From: Orobanche coerulescens
Taxonomy: Eukaryota > Streptophyta > Magnoliopsida > Lamiales > Orobanchaceae
Assembly: GCA_033398695.1 (NCBI GenBank)
Contig: CM065815.1
Location: 7,310,501 to 7,374,500 of the forward strand
Length of the DNA: 64,000 bases
Direction of reading: 5' to 3'
The position numbers and the translations under genes are program-made. Shown here piece after piece: positions 33,941-44,532 of this stretch. The notes beneath the pieces were generated by a model. That model did not search any database. It was not told the DNA's origin and saw only the letters and a list, made by a program, of their open reading frames with translations. Numbering within the stretch: position 1 is the stretch's first letter; every line of letters begins with the position of its first letter.

Positions 33941-36258
33941 CCGAGGCTGCTTGATACTCAGCCTGACAGGTGGAATCAGCAGTCGCGCTTTGCTTGGCAC
34001 TACGCCAAGATACTGCTCCTCCATTAAGAGTAAATATGTAGCCAGAAGTGGACATCGAGTCGTCCTTCAGTCCTTGGAGGTCCGAATCAGTGAATCCCAC
34101 CACATCCAATTCTCCACCGCCATACATCAGAACCATATCTCTAGTCCTTCTTAAGTACTTGAGAACGTTCTTTACGGCAGTCCAATGTTCCCTACCTGGG
34201 TTTGCCTGAAACCTACTCACCACGCTTACAGCATGCGCGATGTCAGGTCTTGTACACAACATAGCATACATAAGGCTACCCACGGCCGAAGCATATGGTA
34301 TATTACTCATTTCCTTTCGTTGTTCCTCACTTTGAGGACACATCTTCAAGGTGAGTTTTATTCCATGTCGCATCGGTAGAACCCTCTTTTAGAATCATCC
34401 ATCTTAAATCGCTTTAAGATTTTGTCTATATAGAGGGCTTGGGAAAGACCTATTGTTCTCTTCGCTCTATCCCTAGAGAGTCGAATACCAAGAATATAGG
34501 TAGCTTCTCCCAAGTCTTTCATGGAGAAATTACTCGAAAGCCAAGCTTTCACAGAACTGAGCATTCCCACATCATTTCCTATTAGTAGAATGTCATCTAC
34601 ATATAGTACTAAGAATGCGATCTTGCTCCCACTAACCTTCTTGTATACACAAGGTTCCTCTTCATTTTGCACGAAGTCAAACTCTTTGACCGCCTCGTCA
34701 AAACGAAGGTTCCAACTACGCGACGCTTGCTTCAGTCCATAAATGGAACGCTGAAGTTTGCACACTTTCTGAATATCGACTTCAGACACAAAGCCTTCTT
34801 TACGTCCATTTGCCATATCTCATAATCGTGGTAGGCAGCTATAGCAAGCATCATGCGAATAGACTTGATCATGGCTACGGGCGAGAAGGTATCGTGGTAA
34901 TCGATCCCTTCCTTCTGGGTATAACCCTTTGCCACAAGCCTGGCCTTATAGGCGTCAACCTTGCCATCACCATCAGTCTTTCTCTTGTAGATCCACTTGT
35001 TCCCAATAGGCACTATGCCCTTGGGGCGGTCTACTAGAGTCCAGACCTGATTGACATGCATCGAGTCTATCTCAGCTTCCATAGCTTCACGCCATTTCGC
35101 GGAGTCTACATCCACCATCGCTTGGTCATAGGTTGTTGGGTCGGTCTCTTGGCTATCACTTGGAACCTCATGGAGACCCAGCTCCTCCAAGTGCACAAGC
35201 CCATACCTCTCAGGTAAATGAGACACCCTACTAGACCTACGAGGTGGTTGTACTTGTGTTTCGGAAAGTTCGGTTCCAGTTTCTTGCACAGGTGTCTCTA
35301 GAGGAGTTTCATTGTATTCTTCTAAAGAAATACTTCTACCTGCTCCGCCTTCCTGAATGAACTCATCTTCCAGGAAGTGTGCTTGTAAAGCAACAACGAT
35401 CCTTCGATCTTCGGGCATGTAGAATAGATATCCCATCGTCCCAGACGGGAATCCTATGAAACGTCCCTTCGCAGACCTAGCTTCCAACTTTTCCACCTTA
35501 GTCTTCTTGACATAGGCGGGACATCCCCAAATCCTAATGTGATTAAGACTTGGTTTCCTTCCTTCCCACATCTCATGTGGAGTTTTAGGAACGGATTTGG
35601 AAGGACATCTGTTCAAGATATACGCGGCAGTCAGGAGTGCATACCCCCACAGGTAAATCGGCAAGTCAGTATAGTGGCATGGAACGGACCATGTTCAACA
35701 GGGTCCGGTTCCTTCTTTCTGACACACCATTTAACTGAGGAGTACCTGGAGGTGTTAGTTGTGAAACTATTCCATGTTCCTTAAGGGCCGACCTCGGTCA
35801 AACTCCGTACTCATATACTCGCCACCTCGGTCCGACCGAAGTGCTTTGATATGATTACCAGTTTGTTTCTCGACCAGGGCCTTGAATTCCTGGAATTTCT
35901 CAAAGGCCTCGGATTTATGTTTCATTAAGTATACATAACCATACCTAGTATGATCATCTGTAAACGTAATGAAATATTTATATCCGTCACGTGCTGCTTC
36001 TAAAGCACCACATACGTCGGTATGGATTAATCCCAGTTTATTAGCGGCTCTTTCAAAAGTCCCTGTGAAGGGGGACTTAGTCATTTTGCCTTTAAGGCAA
36101 GATTCACAAGTAGGAAAGGGATCCGATCCCAATGGACCCATAAGTCCATCTTTTTCCATCTTGTAAACCTTGGTCTGACTAATATGACCAAGTCTAAGAT
36201 GCCATTTCAAAACTTGATTGGTTTCATCCCTACCACGTTTTCTAGTCATAGTATTCAC
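33941..36258 (-). pseudogene. Copia integrase, RT and RNase H, decayed
   Basis: Minus strand from 36258: integrase with WHLRLGHISQTKVYKMEKDG, a CESCLKGK zinc-binding end, and catalytic-core pieces LIHTDVCGALE and SDRGGEY. After a frameshift it continues YLWGYALLTAAYILNRCP and IRIWGCPAYVKK. RT follows with KARLVAKGYTQKEGIDY, FSPVAMIKSIRMMLAIAA and WQMDVKKA. The following FLNG-type segment is missing at about 34780, so the polymerase active-site region is deleted. RT resumes with QRSIYGLKQASRSWN and LYVDDILLIGND. RNase H shows GFTDSDLQG, STSGYIFTLNGG and SWRSAKQS, and is cut at STCQAEYQAAS by family B. It is dead through frameshifts, the deletion and the insertion. Confidence 0.92.
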
Positions 36259-36327
36259 AACTACTTTTTGCCGAGATTTAGATGATACAATCCATTCAAC
36301 AATGTAGCAAGACCCACTAGTTTATTT

Positions 36328-36681
36328 CTAAAATAAATTTTGCAGAACCATCACCAATGAAAAATGAAAAGCCTTTTCGGTCCATGACCGAATGGATACA
36401 ATGTTTTTGTGCCCCTTGGGCAAAACAAGTACATCTTCTAAAGTCAAAACAAAGCCGGATTCTAAACCCAAAAGAAGTGATCCTATGTCGGTCGCCTCGA
36501 CACTATGCCCGCTTCCGACCGTGATCATAACTTCTCCAGCTCCAAGCTTCCTACTTTGTTCCGCATCCCGATTCACGGTACAAATATGAGAACTAGCACC
36601 GTAATCCAAGATCCAGAAGTAGAAAATACAAGAGCGTAACAATTTGTTTCCAAAACTAAAAGTTCTGCACTCAAGTGCCAT
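36328..36681 (-). pseudogene. Copia protease region
   Basis: Minus strand: WILDYGASSHIC (catalytic aspartate present; family consensus D-S/T-G-A, here DYGA), then GSGHSVEATDIGSL and LTLEDVLVLPKGHKNIVS. The active-site S/T is replaced by Y. It lies between gag and integrase, as expected for Copia. Confidence 0.85.
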
Positions 36682-37531
36682 GAAGAATCGGACAGTCTCT
36701 AGCCCGGTGGCCCACTCACCGCACTTGAGACAAGCATCCTTCTTCTTCTTGTTCTTCTAACCATCGGGCCTTGCCCTTACCCTTAAGGTCCTTAGCTTGT
36801 GGTCCAGTTTGCTTCTTGGTCCTTTTCTTCTTGTTCTTAGACCTCCGAGGTCCGTAAGAAATCACAAGAGCGACTCCTTCATCCGCGGAGTCTTCATCCG
36901 AGACCGAGCGGTCACAAGTTTGTTCATTAGCCCACTAAGTTACATGCAATCTCATTGCGGTTGAAGTTCATAACAAACCGTGAGAAGGAATCGGGAGAGA
37001 CTGTAGGATAAGGTCGGTTTGGAGAGAAGTATCCATTTTAAAATCAAGAGCCTCCAATCTCTCGATCATGGATATCATTTTGAGGACGTGTTCCCAACCT
37101 TCTCACCTTCCTTCATCCTTGCACCGAAGCTTGCTTGGATATCTCATATCTAGCGATTCACTGTGCTCACCATAAAGCTCGGTTAAGTGAGACAGACCGC
37201 CTAGCGAAGTCATTTTCTCATGAGCTCTCTGAAGCTCATTAGACATGGAAGCCATCATATAAGCACGGACTTTCACGTCATCCTTAACCCACTTTTCGTG
37301 GTTTTCAATCTCTTCCTGATTGGCTCGGGTCCGCACAGGAGGCGCCGGAATGTCCGTCTCCAAGACGTATCCCAGTGCCTCTATACTTAGGACAATCATT
37401 AGATTGCGGAGCCAATCCACAAAGTTAGGTCCCATTAAGGTGTTCTTTTCGAGTAGAATTGCGAGTGGATTCATTGTCATATTGAGATTTGTCTGCATTA
37501 AGTATAACAGATTAATTAGTGACTCATTCAA
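36682..37531 (-). pseudogene. Copia gag
   Basis: Starts about 37531 on the minus strand, with NPLAILLEKNTLMGPNFVDW, IVLSIEALGYVLET and VKVRAYMMASMSNELQRAHE, typical of a plant Copia gag (UBN2-like). A basic region (GKGKARW) and a damaged zinc-knuckle remnant (CLKCGE) follow in shifted frames towards 36700. Confidence 0.85.
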
Positions 37532-38758
37532 TTATGTTCTGAGTATAGAATTTAAGGTCTTTTCTATTCTTGTTACCCAGCTCCCACTATTTTTATCGGA
37601 ATAACACACTCCCATGTGAAATCCGGAAGTATCGTCGCTCTACTTCATAGTGGTGATCGAGTTCTTTATAAATCTTAATAGAGGGCAACCGATGTGTTTC
37701 TAGTCTATTAATTTTCATAAAGTGGTGTCCAACACCAACCCATCTAATGGATGATTCGATCTTCTTTTTCCCTTGTTCACTCCCCTCAACCTATACGGTT
37801 TCTATGGTTCGTGAACAAGTTAAGTTTATACCATCGACGCAAACCGCCACAATCAATCTTATCCTGCAACCTATCGTGTTTCTAGGGATAAAATTTGCTC
37901 CAACCGAAGGCATCCAATGCGCTCCCGTAATTTATCCGTCCTCCCCGAACGACTACCCCGATAACTCGGAAGCATAGCACATCCGGTTTGGATTTCAATT
38001 TCCGAAAACTCGATGGAGGGAAGGAAAACCTTGAAACCTTATAAACTTAATTATTTGTTGTGGGAGAATTATCGCGATTAACGTTACACTTTGCCCACGA
38101 ATCGCTTAAGCGCGTGTGTGGCCTTCAGACAATATGCAACACCAATACCCACCCTAGTAGCTACCAACATCTGGTTCATGGACCGCCTTAGAAAACAAAA
38201 ACTCCGTAATCTAATTACAAGTCTTCGTCTTGAATCTTCGTCTTCTCGAAATGGATCTTCCTCCGGTCTTCGTCATTACATATAAATTTTACATCGAAAA
38301 TTGCATCCTAGATACAAACATTTCTAGTAAAATAAATAGGCTCAAAACGGCCTTTACAACCCAATCGAATAAAACGAACGATTCAAATCTAAGTCCACGA
38401 ACCACATCCCCATTCAAAAGCATTCATCCAATAAATACTATATAAATGGAAAGCGTAGAGATACATTGATCCAATCAACAATACGAACCGATCCAATCGA
38501 TTCACACAATCGGTAATATAATAACGCTCAAAATAATTCTATTGACCATAAATATTCCAATTAATCAAATTTCCTTATAAAATGAAATACCATAAATCAT
38601 TTTAATCATATTAAATCCAATTTAACATGCGGGAGATTAATTTTCAAGAATACAAAAAATCGAGCCGGGCGAAAATGGCTCGCCATGGCCGAGTCATCGC
38701 CGGCACCTTTCCGCCGATCGTTCGCATGGCCGAAGTCACGCCGGCGGCTACCGGCCAG

Positions 38759-38848
38759 GCACGGCCCGTGTCTCGACACGGTCGGGTTCCGCTCGCAAAG
38801 GCTCTGGGTCGCTCGACACGGCCCGTGTCACCGCACACGGCCGAGTCA
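38759..38848 (-). repeat. GACACGG/CCGTGTC dyads in the Copia leader
   Basis: Contains cacggcccgtgtc, cgacacggtcgggttc, cgacacggcccgtgtc and cacacggccgagtc. CGACACGGTCGGGTTC (38774-38789) is identical, as the reverse complement, to 25744-25759 and 32143-32158 in the family B LTRs. Confidence 0.85.
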
Positions 38849-39135
38849 CCCCGGGCAGCCTTCTCGCCCTTTGTCCGAAAAGTCGTCCGACGACGATTCG
38901 AGCTCGATTTTCGACCGGATATTCAATATCAATATTTTTCAACATTCATATCTTCAATATAAATCATATTTCCAAGAAATTAAGATTTATATTTAGACAT
39001 AAACTTACGAAAAATATAACTACAACGAACGTAAAAATATATACCACGATTATGACTAAAATGATTCCAAATCATTCACCATCTAATCAAGCATTCCAAA
39101 TGCCAATATCGTATATACGATCGCAAGACCTACGC

Positions 39136-39147
39136 TCCGATACCACC
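39136..39147 (-). other. Copia primer binding site
   Basis: On the minus strand TGGTATCGGAGC directly after the 5' LTR, a variant iMet primer site. Confidence 0.8.
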
Positions 39148-39148
39148 G

Positions 39149-41132
39149 TTGGGATTCGTGCCTAAAACGAAGGCCCAGGAAGCAGAAACGAAAATTAATT
39201 CGATCCGAATCCCTACGAGGATCGATCTAGCTACGTATATACGAATATCAAAAACGAAAAGCAAGAGTCGTAAGAAAATAACCCTCTAAGTCCGTTGATT
39301 AAATGTTAACCTTCTCTTGAGCTATTCAACAAGCTTTAGTTTGATCTCTACGAGTTCAATCCGCTCCAAGCCCTTGAACGATCCAACGCCGAAAGCACCG
39401 CGTCTCTACTTGCCACGCGCCGGAAAAACGAACGGAATGACAACACCTTGCTATCCTCCGAGGATACGGCTAGAGCTAGGTGATGAAGCTTGTTATAGAT
39501 ATTAATATCACTCTAAGTGTATGAATATCTATCTCTCTCAATTTTTCCTCACAAAATATCTCTAAGAAGTTGTGAAGAAGATGAATGAAGAAGATGAATA
39601 ATGAAGATGATGAAGAAGACTTCTATCTCTCTCTCCTCTTCAACCTCACGTTGGAAATGGAATCAAGTAAGTGGGAGAGTTTGTCAAAGACATCATCTTA
39701 TATTATTTCCACCCTCATGTTTACAACTCATGTAACATGAAGTCTTGTCCCACAAAGTCATTATCATCACTTAATAAATGGAAGAAAAGACAATGGGAAA
39801 GTGGGTGGAAGCATAATGGGGCGGCTATCATGAAAAACGAATGAGTTCGGTTCGCTTTGACTCCCGTGAGTCCAAACAGATAAACTCCGATTCTGATCCG
39901 ATGTATTTGTGTCGATTAATTAATCCAATTAATTAAACATATCAAACACAAAATAACATAATTAATTTCTCCAAGAAATAATTATATTCATGAATTAAAT
40001 TAATCACCCAGTGATATATTTAATCCATTAAGCCGTAAATCAATTTATCCGATAAATCGATTTAAACATCCAATGTCCCAAATTTAGATATCCAATATCC
40101 AATATTCATAATGAGAGAATTAGCTCAATTCATTCCGTCGTCAATCCTAATGCGCGACTCGGTAGGTCCATCTCAGTCAGCAATGGGAGGAACCAAAGAG
40201 TAGTAGCACCACCTAGCCAGCCTGGTGGCCTACACTGTACCCCGACTAAGAACAAATGATTGGGATCATTCAAGAACCATTCTGTCGTGAATACCAGTAT
40301 ACGTATAAACCCTTCTTTCAAATGTCCCGATCAAGTTATAGGGTCACGGTCAGTCAAACCCTATCTGTACTTGACGCTATGCATGCGTTAATGCAAATCG
40401 AGATCATCGAGCTGTCGTGTATCTAATACAACTAGCTCCAATGCTTTGGCCAAAGACTTATGATCTCATCTGCCAATAACCGCATAGGACATATAACCCG
40501 CTCACTAACGGGAGAAAGAATTCTATCTTGGTATTCAGTAGGACCTGCTACTTGCCCGTTAAGATGCACGTCGAGGTTGACCTCCGCCTTCCGGCATGTG
40601 GTCGAACTACTCTAATGAAAATCTTGACGTCACAAGCACATCCCTACTAAATCCTCAAGTCGAAGGTTCACGAATACCTATCACAACCTTTCGATTCCGT
40701 CATTGATCGTCCGGAGTGAAATCCATGTGACGAATCGAGGGTGAGTCGGTTCGAGTACACTAATCCAATTAGCATACCTATAACGTGTGCTCCCACTAAC
40801 CATTAGTGTTCGACAGCACTCTCCATGTCAAAGAACACGTCATACAAGTCTTCACATAAACTTAACGCCTACCAAGTTTCATCGACTTGAACGATTAAGT
40901 ATTTGAGCTATAACCTTTCCAAAGGCCGACCCCTTATCCAATAAGGAGTGGAACGTTTTGCTCTCAAATACACGGACTAGTTTCTATATGTTTATTTACG
41001 AGTTAGGAATGCCAGTAACTACCAGTAAATAAAGAAACATTCATTTGCCTTATATAAATTGTTTACATAATAACAAGTACAATGCCCTCTCTCAACAACC
41101 TCTGAGTGGCATTCGAGGGCATACTCCTAACA
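39149..41132 (-). repeat. Copia 5' LTR
   Basis: Partner of 23065-25044. The plus-strand first base is C instead of T (cgttgggattc); it ends CTCCTAACA. Confidence 0.92.
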
Positions 41133-41491
41133 CTGGGGAGCGAATCATAGGATCGGTATGAAGGATGATGGAAGACGACGATACTAATCACATGATGACC
41201 ATTCTTTGAGTATTTTTGGTAGAGTCTCATTGTTTGGCCCTCCGTTGTGTAGTCTTCCCGTTTTATGGGTATGTTGATGTATTCCGACCCCTGCTTGGGT
41301 ATGAGTTATGAGATCGAGTTATGTATGTTTGATATGTTGTGTTGTTTTAAAAGACCAAATCGGTCTAATGGTTCGTCTTTAGCCATGTTGGCATGTATTG
41401 TATATCATGTTTTTCTGTATTTAGCCTGGTAGATCCTCGCGGAGAGGGTATGCGGCGCTGTAATATTCCCAAATGGTTTGGGTGTGTTACA
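41133..41491 (+). repeat. Family A LTR, right copy, second part
   Basis: Resumes with the duplicated CTGGG, continues ggagcgaatcataggatcgg as in the left LTR at about 17390, and ends GTGTTACA at 41491. Confidence 0.92.
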
Positions 41492-41639
41492 AATACAACT
41501 TACATCATAAGCAATACCGGTTTGATGCTAACCATCAAATACATGATCGATCCAATTGCGTAAGAGTAGGGCACATTTTTCATTTATTTATATCATCATC
41601 ATCAGTATGAGGGGACTGATCTTCACTGAGCAAGAAATA

Positions 41640-42955
41640 GCTAGCTAACGGCACACTCGTAGGGTAGAATCGAGCATAGATAATTTGGATAGAATTTTTG
41701 CACATAGGTATCTTGATTTAAAACAATAGTAGAATTCTTTCTATCTCGATGGATGTTCATACCAAGAATTCTTTTAGCATCCCCAAAGTACTTCATGTCA
41801 AACTTAGCACTCAAGCACTTAATGACATTATCCACATTTTTCAAATACGGACTCACTAAGAGCATATCATCCACATATACGAGTAAGGAAATAAGAATTT
41901 TGGAATCATGTTTGAAATACAAGCAATGATCATAATTACTCTTAGTAAATTTATGTGAAAGCATGTGTTCATCAAATTTCTTATTCCACTGTCTGGGGGG
42001 ACTTTTATAAATTATATAGAGATTTCTTAAGCAAACACACATGATTGGAATACTTAAGATCAACAAAACCCTCACGTTGACTCATAAAAATCTTTTCTTC
42101 AAGCTCACCATGCAGGAAAACAGTTCTAACATCTAACTTTTTTAATTCCCAACCAAACTGGGCAACTAGAGCAAGCATTATGTGCATAATGGTGAATTTA
42201 AAAACAACAAAGGTTTCAGTATATTCAATACCTTTTTTGGGGGTGAATTTCTTAGCAACATGTCTCGCTTTGAATTTGACTGTTTTGGCAGATTTCATAG
42301 CAGATTTAACATCATTGTATGAAACGCGGATGGCATTTAGGAGAACAATCGGAATGTATTCATCAATATTTTTTATCACCGATTTGTTTGATATCCTGAA
42401 TCAATTTTGTAAAAGTATTTAGATAATCATTTATATCTTTTGCAATATCAAGTTTACTCCACAAAATATTTTCAAATAAAAACAATTTGGTAAGAAAGGA
42501 AGTTTGGGTGTAAATCTCTTCTAGTTTTTCCCAAGTGCCTTACCATTTTCATGTTTACCAATTTTTCTTATCACAGAATCATAGAGGTTTAGTATAATAG
42601 ACGAATATGCAAATTCATCCACCTCAGCCTTTTTATCGGTAGAAACATTAGCGGCAAAAGTCTGATCGATAGCTTTGAAAACCTTTTCTTGTATAAGAAT
42701 ACCCTTCATTTTTTGTTGCCAAAATTGAAAATCACATTTACCATCGAAAGGAGCAATGTTGAAAGCCGAGATAATACCCATAATAACGCACAGTAAACGT
42801 AAATGACACAGATTCAGCGAAACAGCACGCAACAAAATAATCAGAGTAGACTGATTAGAATCAACTTCAAGTAGACCCGACAATTTACCACACGACACGA
42901 AAACGATACGAAAATTTAGTGTTTGTGTTTGTATTTTGAGTACACGAAAGTACAC
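41640..42955 (-). pseudogene. Copia fragment: gag joined directly to RT
   Basis: Minus strand from about 42770: FDGKCDFQFWQQKMKGILIQ and YSSIILNLYDSVIRKIGK (gag), then IAKDINDYLNTFTKLIQDI. It passes without protease or integrase into RT: FKARHVAKKFTPKKGIEYTE, LALVAQFGWELKKLDVRTVF with LHGELEEKIF, then SPPRQWNKKFDEHML, LVYVDDMLLV and FGDAKRILGMNIHRDR. Several frameshifts are present. It is a different Copia lineage from the 18-kb element, and it is old. Confidence 0.88.
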
Positions 42956-43458
42956 GACTAAAGTAACGATTTAGTGTCGGTTTTGTATTTACCCTTTGGG
43001 TACACGACACGATATGAGGTACACGAAATAAATAAATAAATAAATATTTATATATATATATATATATATAAATAATATTTTATAACATAATTTAAAATTT
43101 TATATTTAATTTTATAAAAACAGACATTTTATGAATTCTGTTTGTTCTAAACTTTAAAATTCGAAAATATAATGTGAATTTTCATAAATTTCATGTAAAC
43201 ATTCGTGTTTTCATTGTCATTCGTTTCGTTATGTCTACTAAAACCTATAAAAATTATATTAAAATATTAAAATTGTTATTTTTTATAATCTTTTAATATT
43301 TATTTTATATTATTTATCTGACACGAAAACACGATACGAAACGACATGAATTTGCGCGGCACACGACACGACACAAATTCATTTCGTGTCGTGTATGGGT
43401 TTAGACTTTTGGTACACGAAATACAAAAGTACACGACACGAACGATTTGCCAGGTCTA
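42872..43458. mobile_element. Non-autonomous hAT MITE (587 bp)
   Basis: Ends TAGACCCGACAA and its inverse TTGCCAGGTCTA; perfect 8-bp target duplication ACTTCAAG at 42864-42871 and 43459-43466. The interior is full of acacgacacg/cgtgtcgtgt dyads and has no transposase. It interrupts the 5' side of the Copia gag fragment. Confidence 0.88.
43041..43070. repeat. (TA)n microsatellite
   Basis: TA run within the hAT MITE. Confidence 0.85.
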
Positions 43459-43466
43459 ACTTCAAG

Positions 43467-44234
43467 GAATCTGTTTTTAATTTTGAGATTAAAACCCTTT
43501 AAACTAAAATTGGGGTCCACAAGCTCTTGACAAAGATTCTAGGGACACTTACGGTCGTGGCAGCGCAAGATTTAATGCCTTTGAATTTTAAGGTTTTAAC
43601 TTGTTTTGATTTTAATTATAGAAAATGAGAGAGTCCGCACAGATGAATTTGCACAATCAATAAGAAAGCACGTAGTCTACGACAAGCGAATCAACAAATA
43701 ATCAACGACACAACTCAACAATCAACGGATTCCAAAACAGATAAGAACATACAACCACAAAGAAAATGTCTCGGCCAGCGGGAACAAGAAAGCTGTAAAT
43801 AGTAGGGCTGTGATAGTTCGGTTTCTTGTAAAAATAGTCTAGAATCGAAATTCAAAATTTGTTATTTAATTCGGTTTCTTATCCTTTTCTTCACGAACCG
43901 AACTTTTGGGAACCGAAGTAATTTTTTAAGGAACCGAAATACCCGAACCGAAGTTTATATTTCAAATTTCTCAGAAAGAACCAAAAGGAACCGAATCTTC
44001 TTTCGGTTACTTCGGTTACTTTGGTTATTTTCTGATAAATTAGAGTATTTTAGTTTATATAATACGTAAAAATATTAGAAATAAAAATAATTATAAAAAA
44101 TATAAAAGGATTTATATTTCAGGTATTATGAGTTGTAATATATTGTTCGGTTGTTGATGTTAATTTTGGGTACTACGGTTATTTAGAAAATGTAAATTGA
44201 TCTTATAATATTATCTCCTACCCCTAGTCTTATA
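43467..44234. other. Spacer with a gttcggtt-rich repeat
   Basis: 43803-44170 holds many ttcggttt/aaccgaa inverted motifs (gggctgtgatagttcggttt at its left), the look of a non-autonomous plant hAT element. Its right end is unclear and no target duplication was found. Confidence 0.5.
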
Positions 44235-44484
44235 CTCCCTCCGTCCGCCAAAATTGTCTTATTTTGACTTTTTCCGATCAAAATTTACAAACTTTAACCA
44301 TAAATTACGATCAATATATAAAATATTTGTAGTCATATAAGTTATATTTTGAAAATACATATTAAGATAAATCTGTCAAATACTTACATGACTATATTTT
44401 TTGTTATATATGGATCGTAAGTTATGATCAAAGTTTGTAAATTCAAAAAATCAAAATAGAACACTTTTTGAGAGACGGAGAAAG
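44235..44484. mobile_element. Stowaway MITE (250 bp)
   Basis: CTCCCTCCGTCCGCC at the left and gagagacggagaaag at the right, flanked by TA (44233-44234, 44485-44486). Classic Stowaway ends. Confidence 0.85.
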
Positions 44485-44532
44485 TATTACTTATACGCTG
44501 TAATTTCATCTAGTAATGTTTATCAATATGAC

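Larger units (their letters stand above)
37532..39148 (-). other. Copia untranslated leader
   Basis: A 1.6-kb stretch between the 5' LTR and gag without coding content. It carries the GACACGG/CCGTGTC array (38759-38848) otherwise found in family B LTRs. Confidence 0.75.
23065..41132 (-). mobile_element. Ty1/Copia retrotransposon in family A LTR, itself split
   Basis: LTRs at 23065-25044 and 39149-41132, target duplication CTGGG on both sides (23060-23064, 41133-41137). The coding order on the minus strand is gag, protease, integrase, RT, RNase H, which defines Copia. The RNase H region is opened by family B (25383-33940). Without that insert the element is about 9.5 kb. All coding parts carry frameshifts or deletions. 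Confidence 0.93.
14751..41491 (+). mobile_element. Family A Gypsy, gag-only, 3' LTR split by an 18-kb Copia
   Basis: Structure: partial internal end, LTR (15074-17749), PBS, leader, gag, short tail, LTR (20707-23064 plus 41133-41491). The interval between LTRs is under 3 kb and has no protease, RT, RNase H or integrase, so it resembles a terminal-repeat retrotransposon with GAG domain (TR-GAG), presumably mobilised in trans. LTR ends are TGTAATACC and GTTACA, and the CHH-type zinc knuckles and iMet PBS fit Ty3/Gypsy. The right LTR holds the nested Copia at 23065-41132. Confidence 0.85.
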
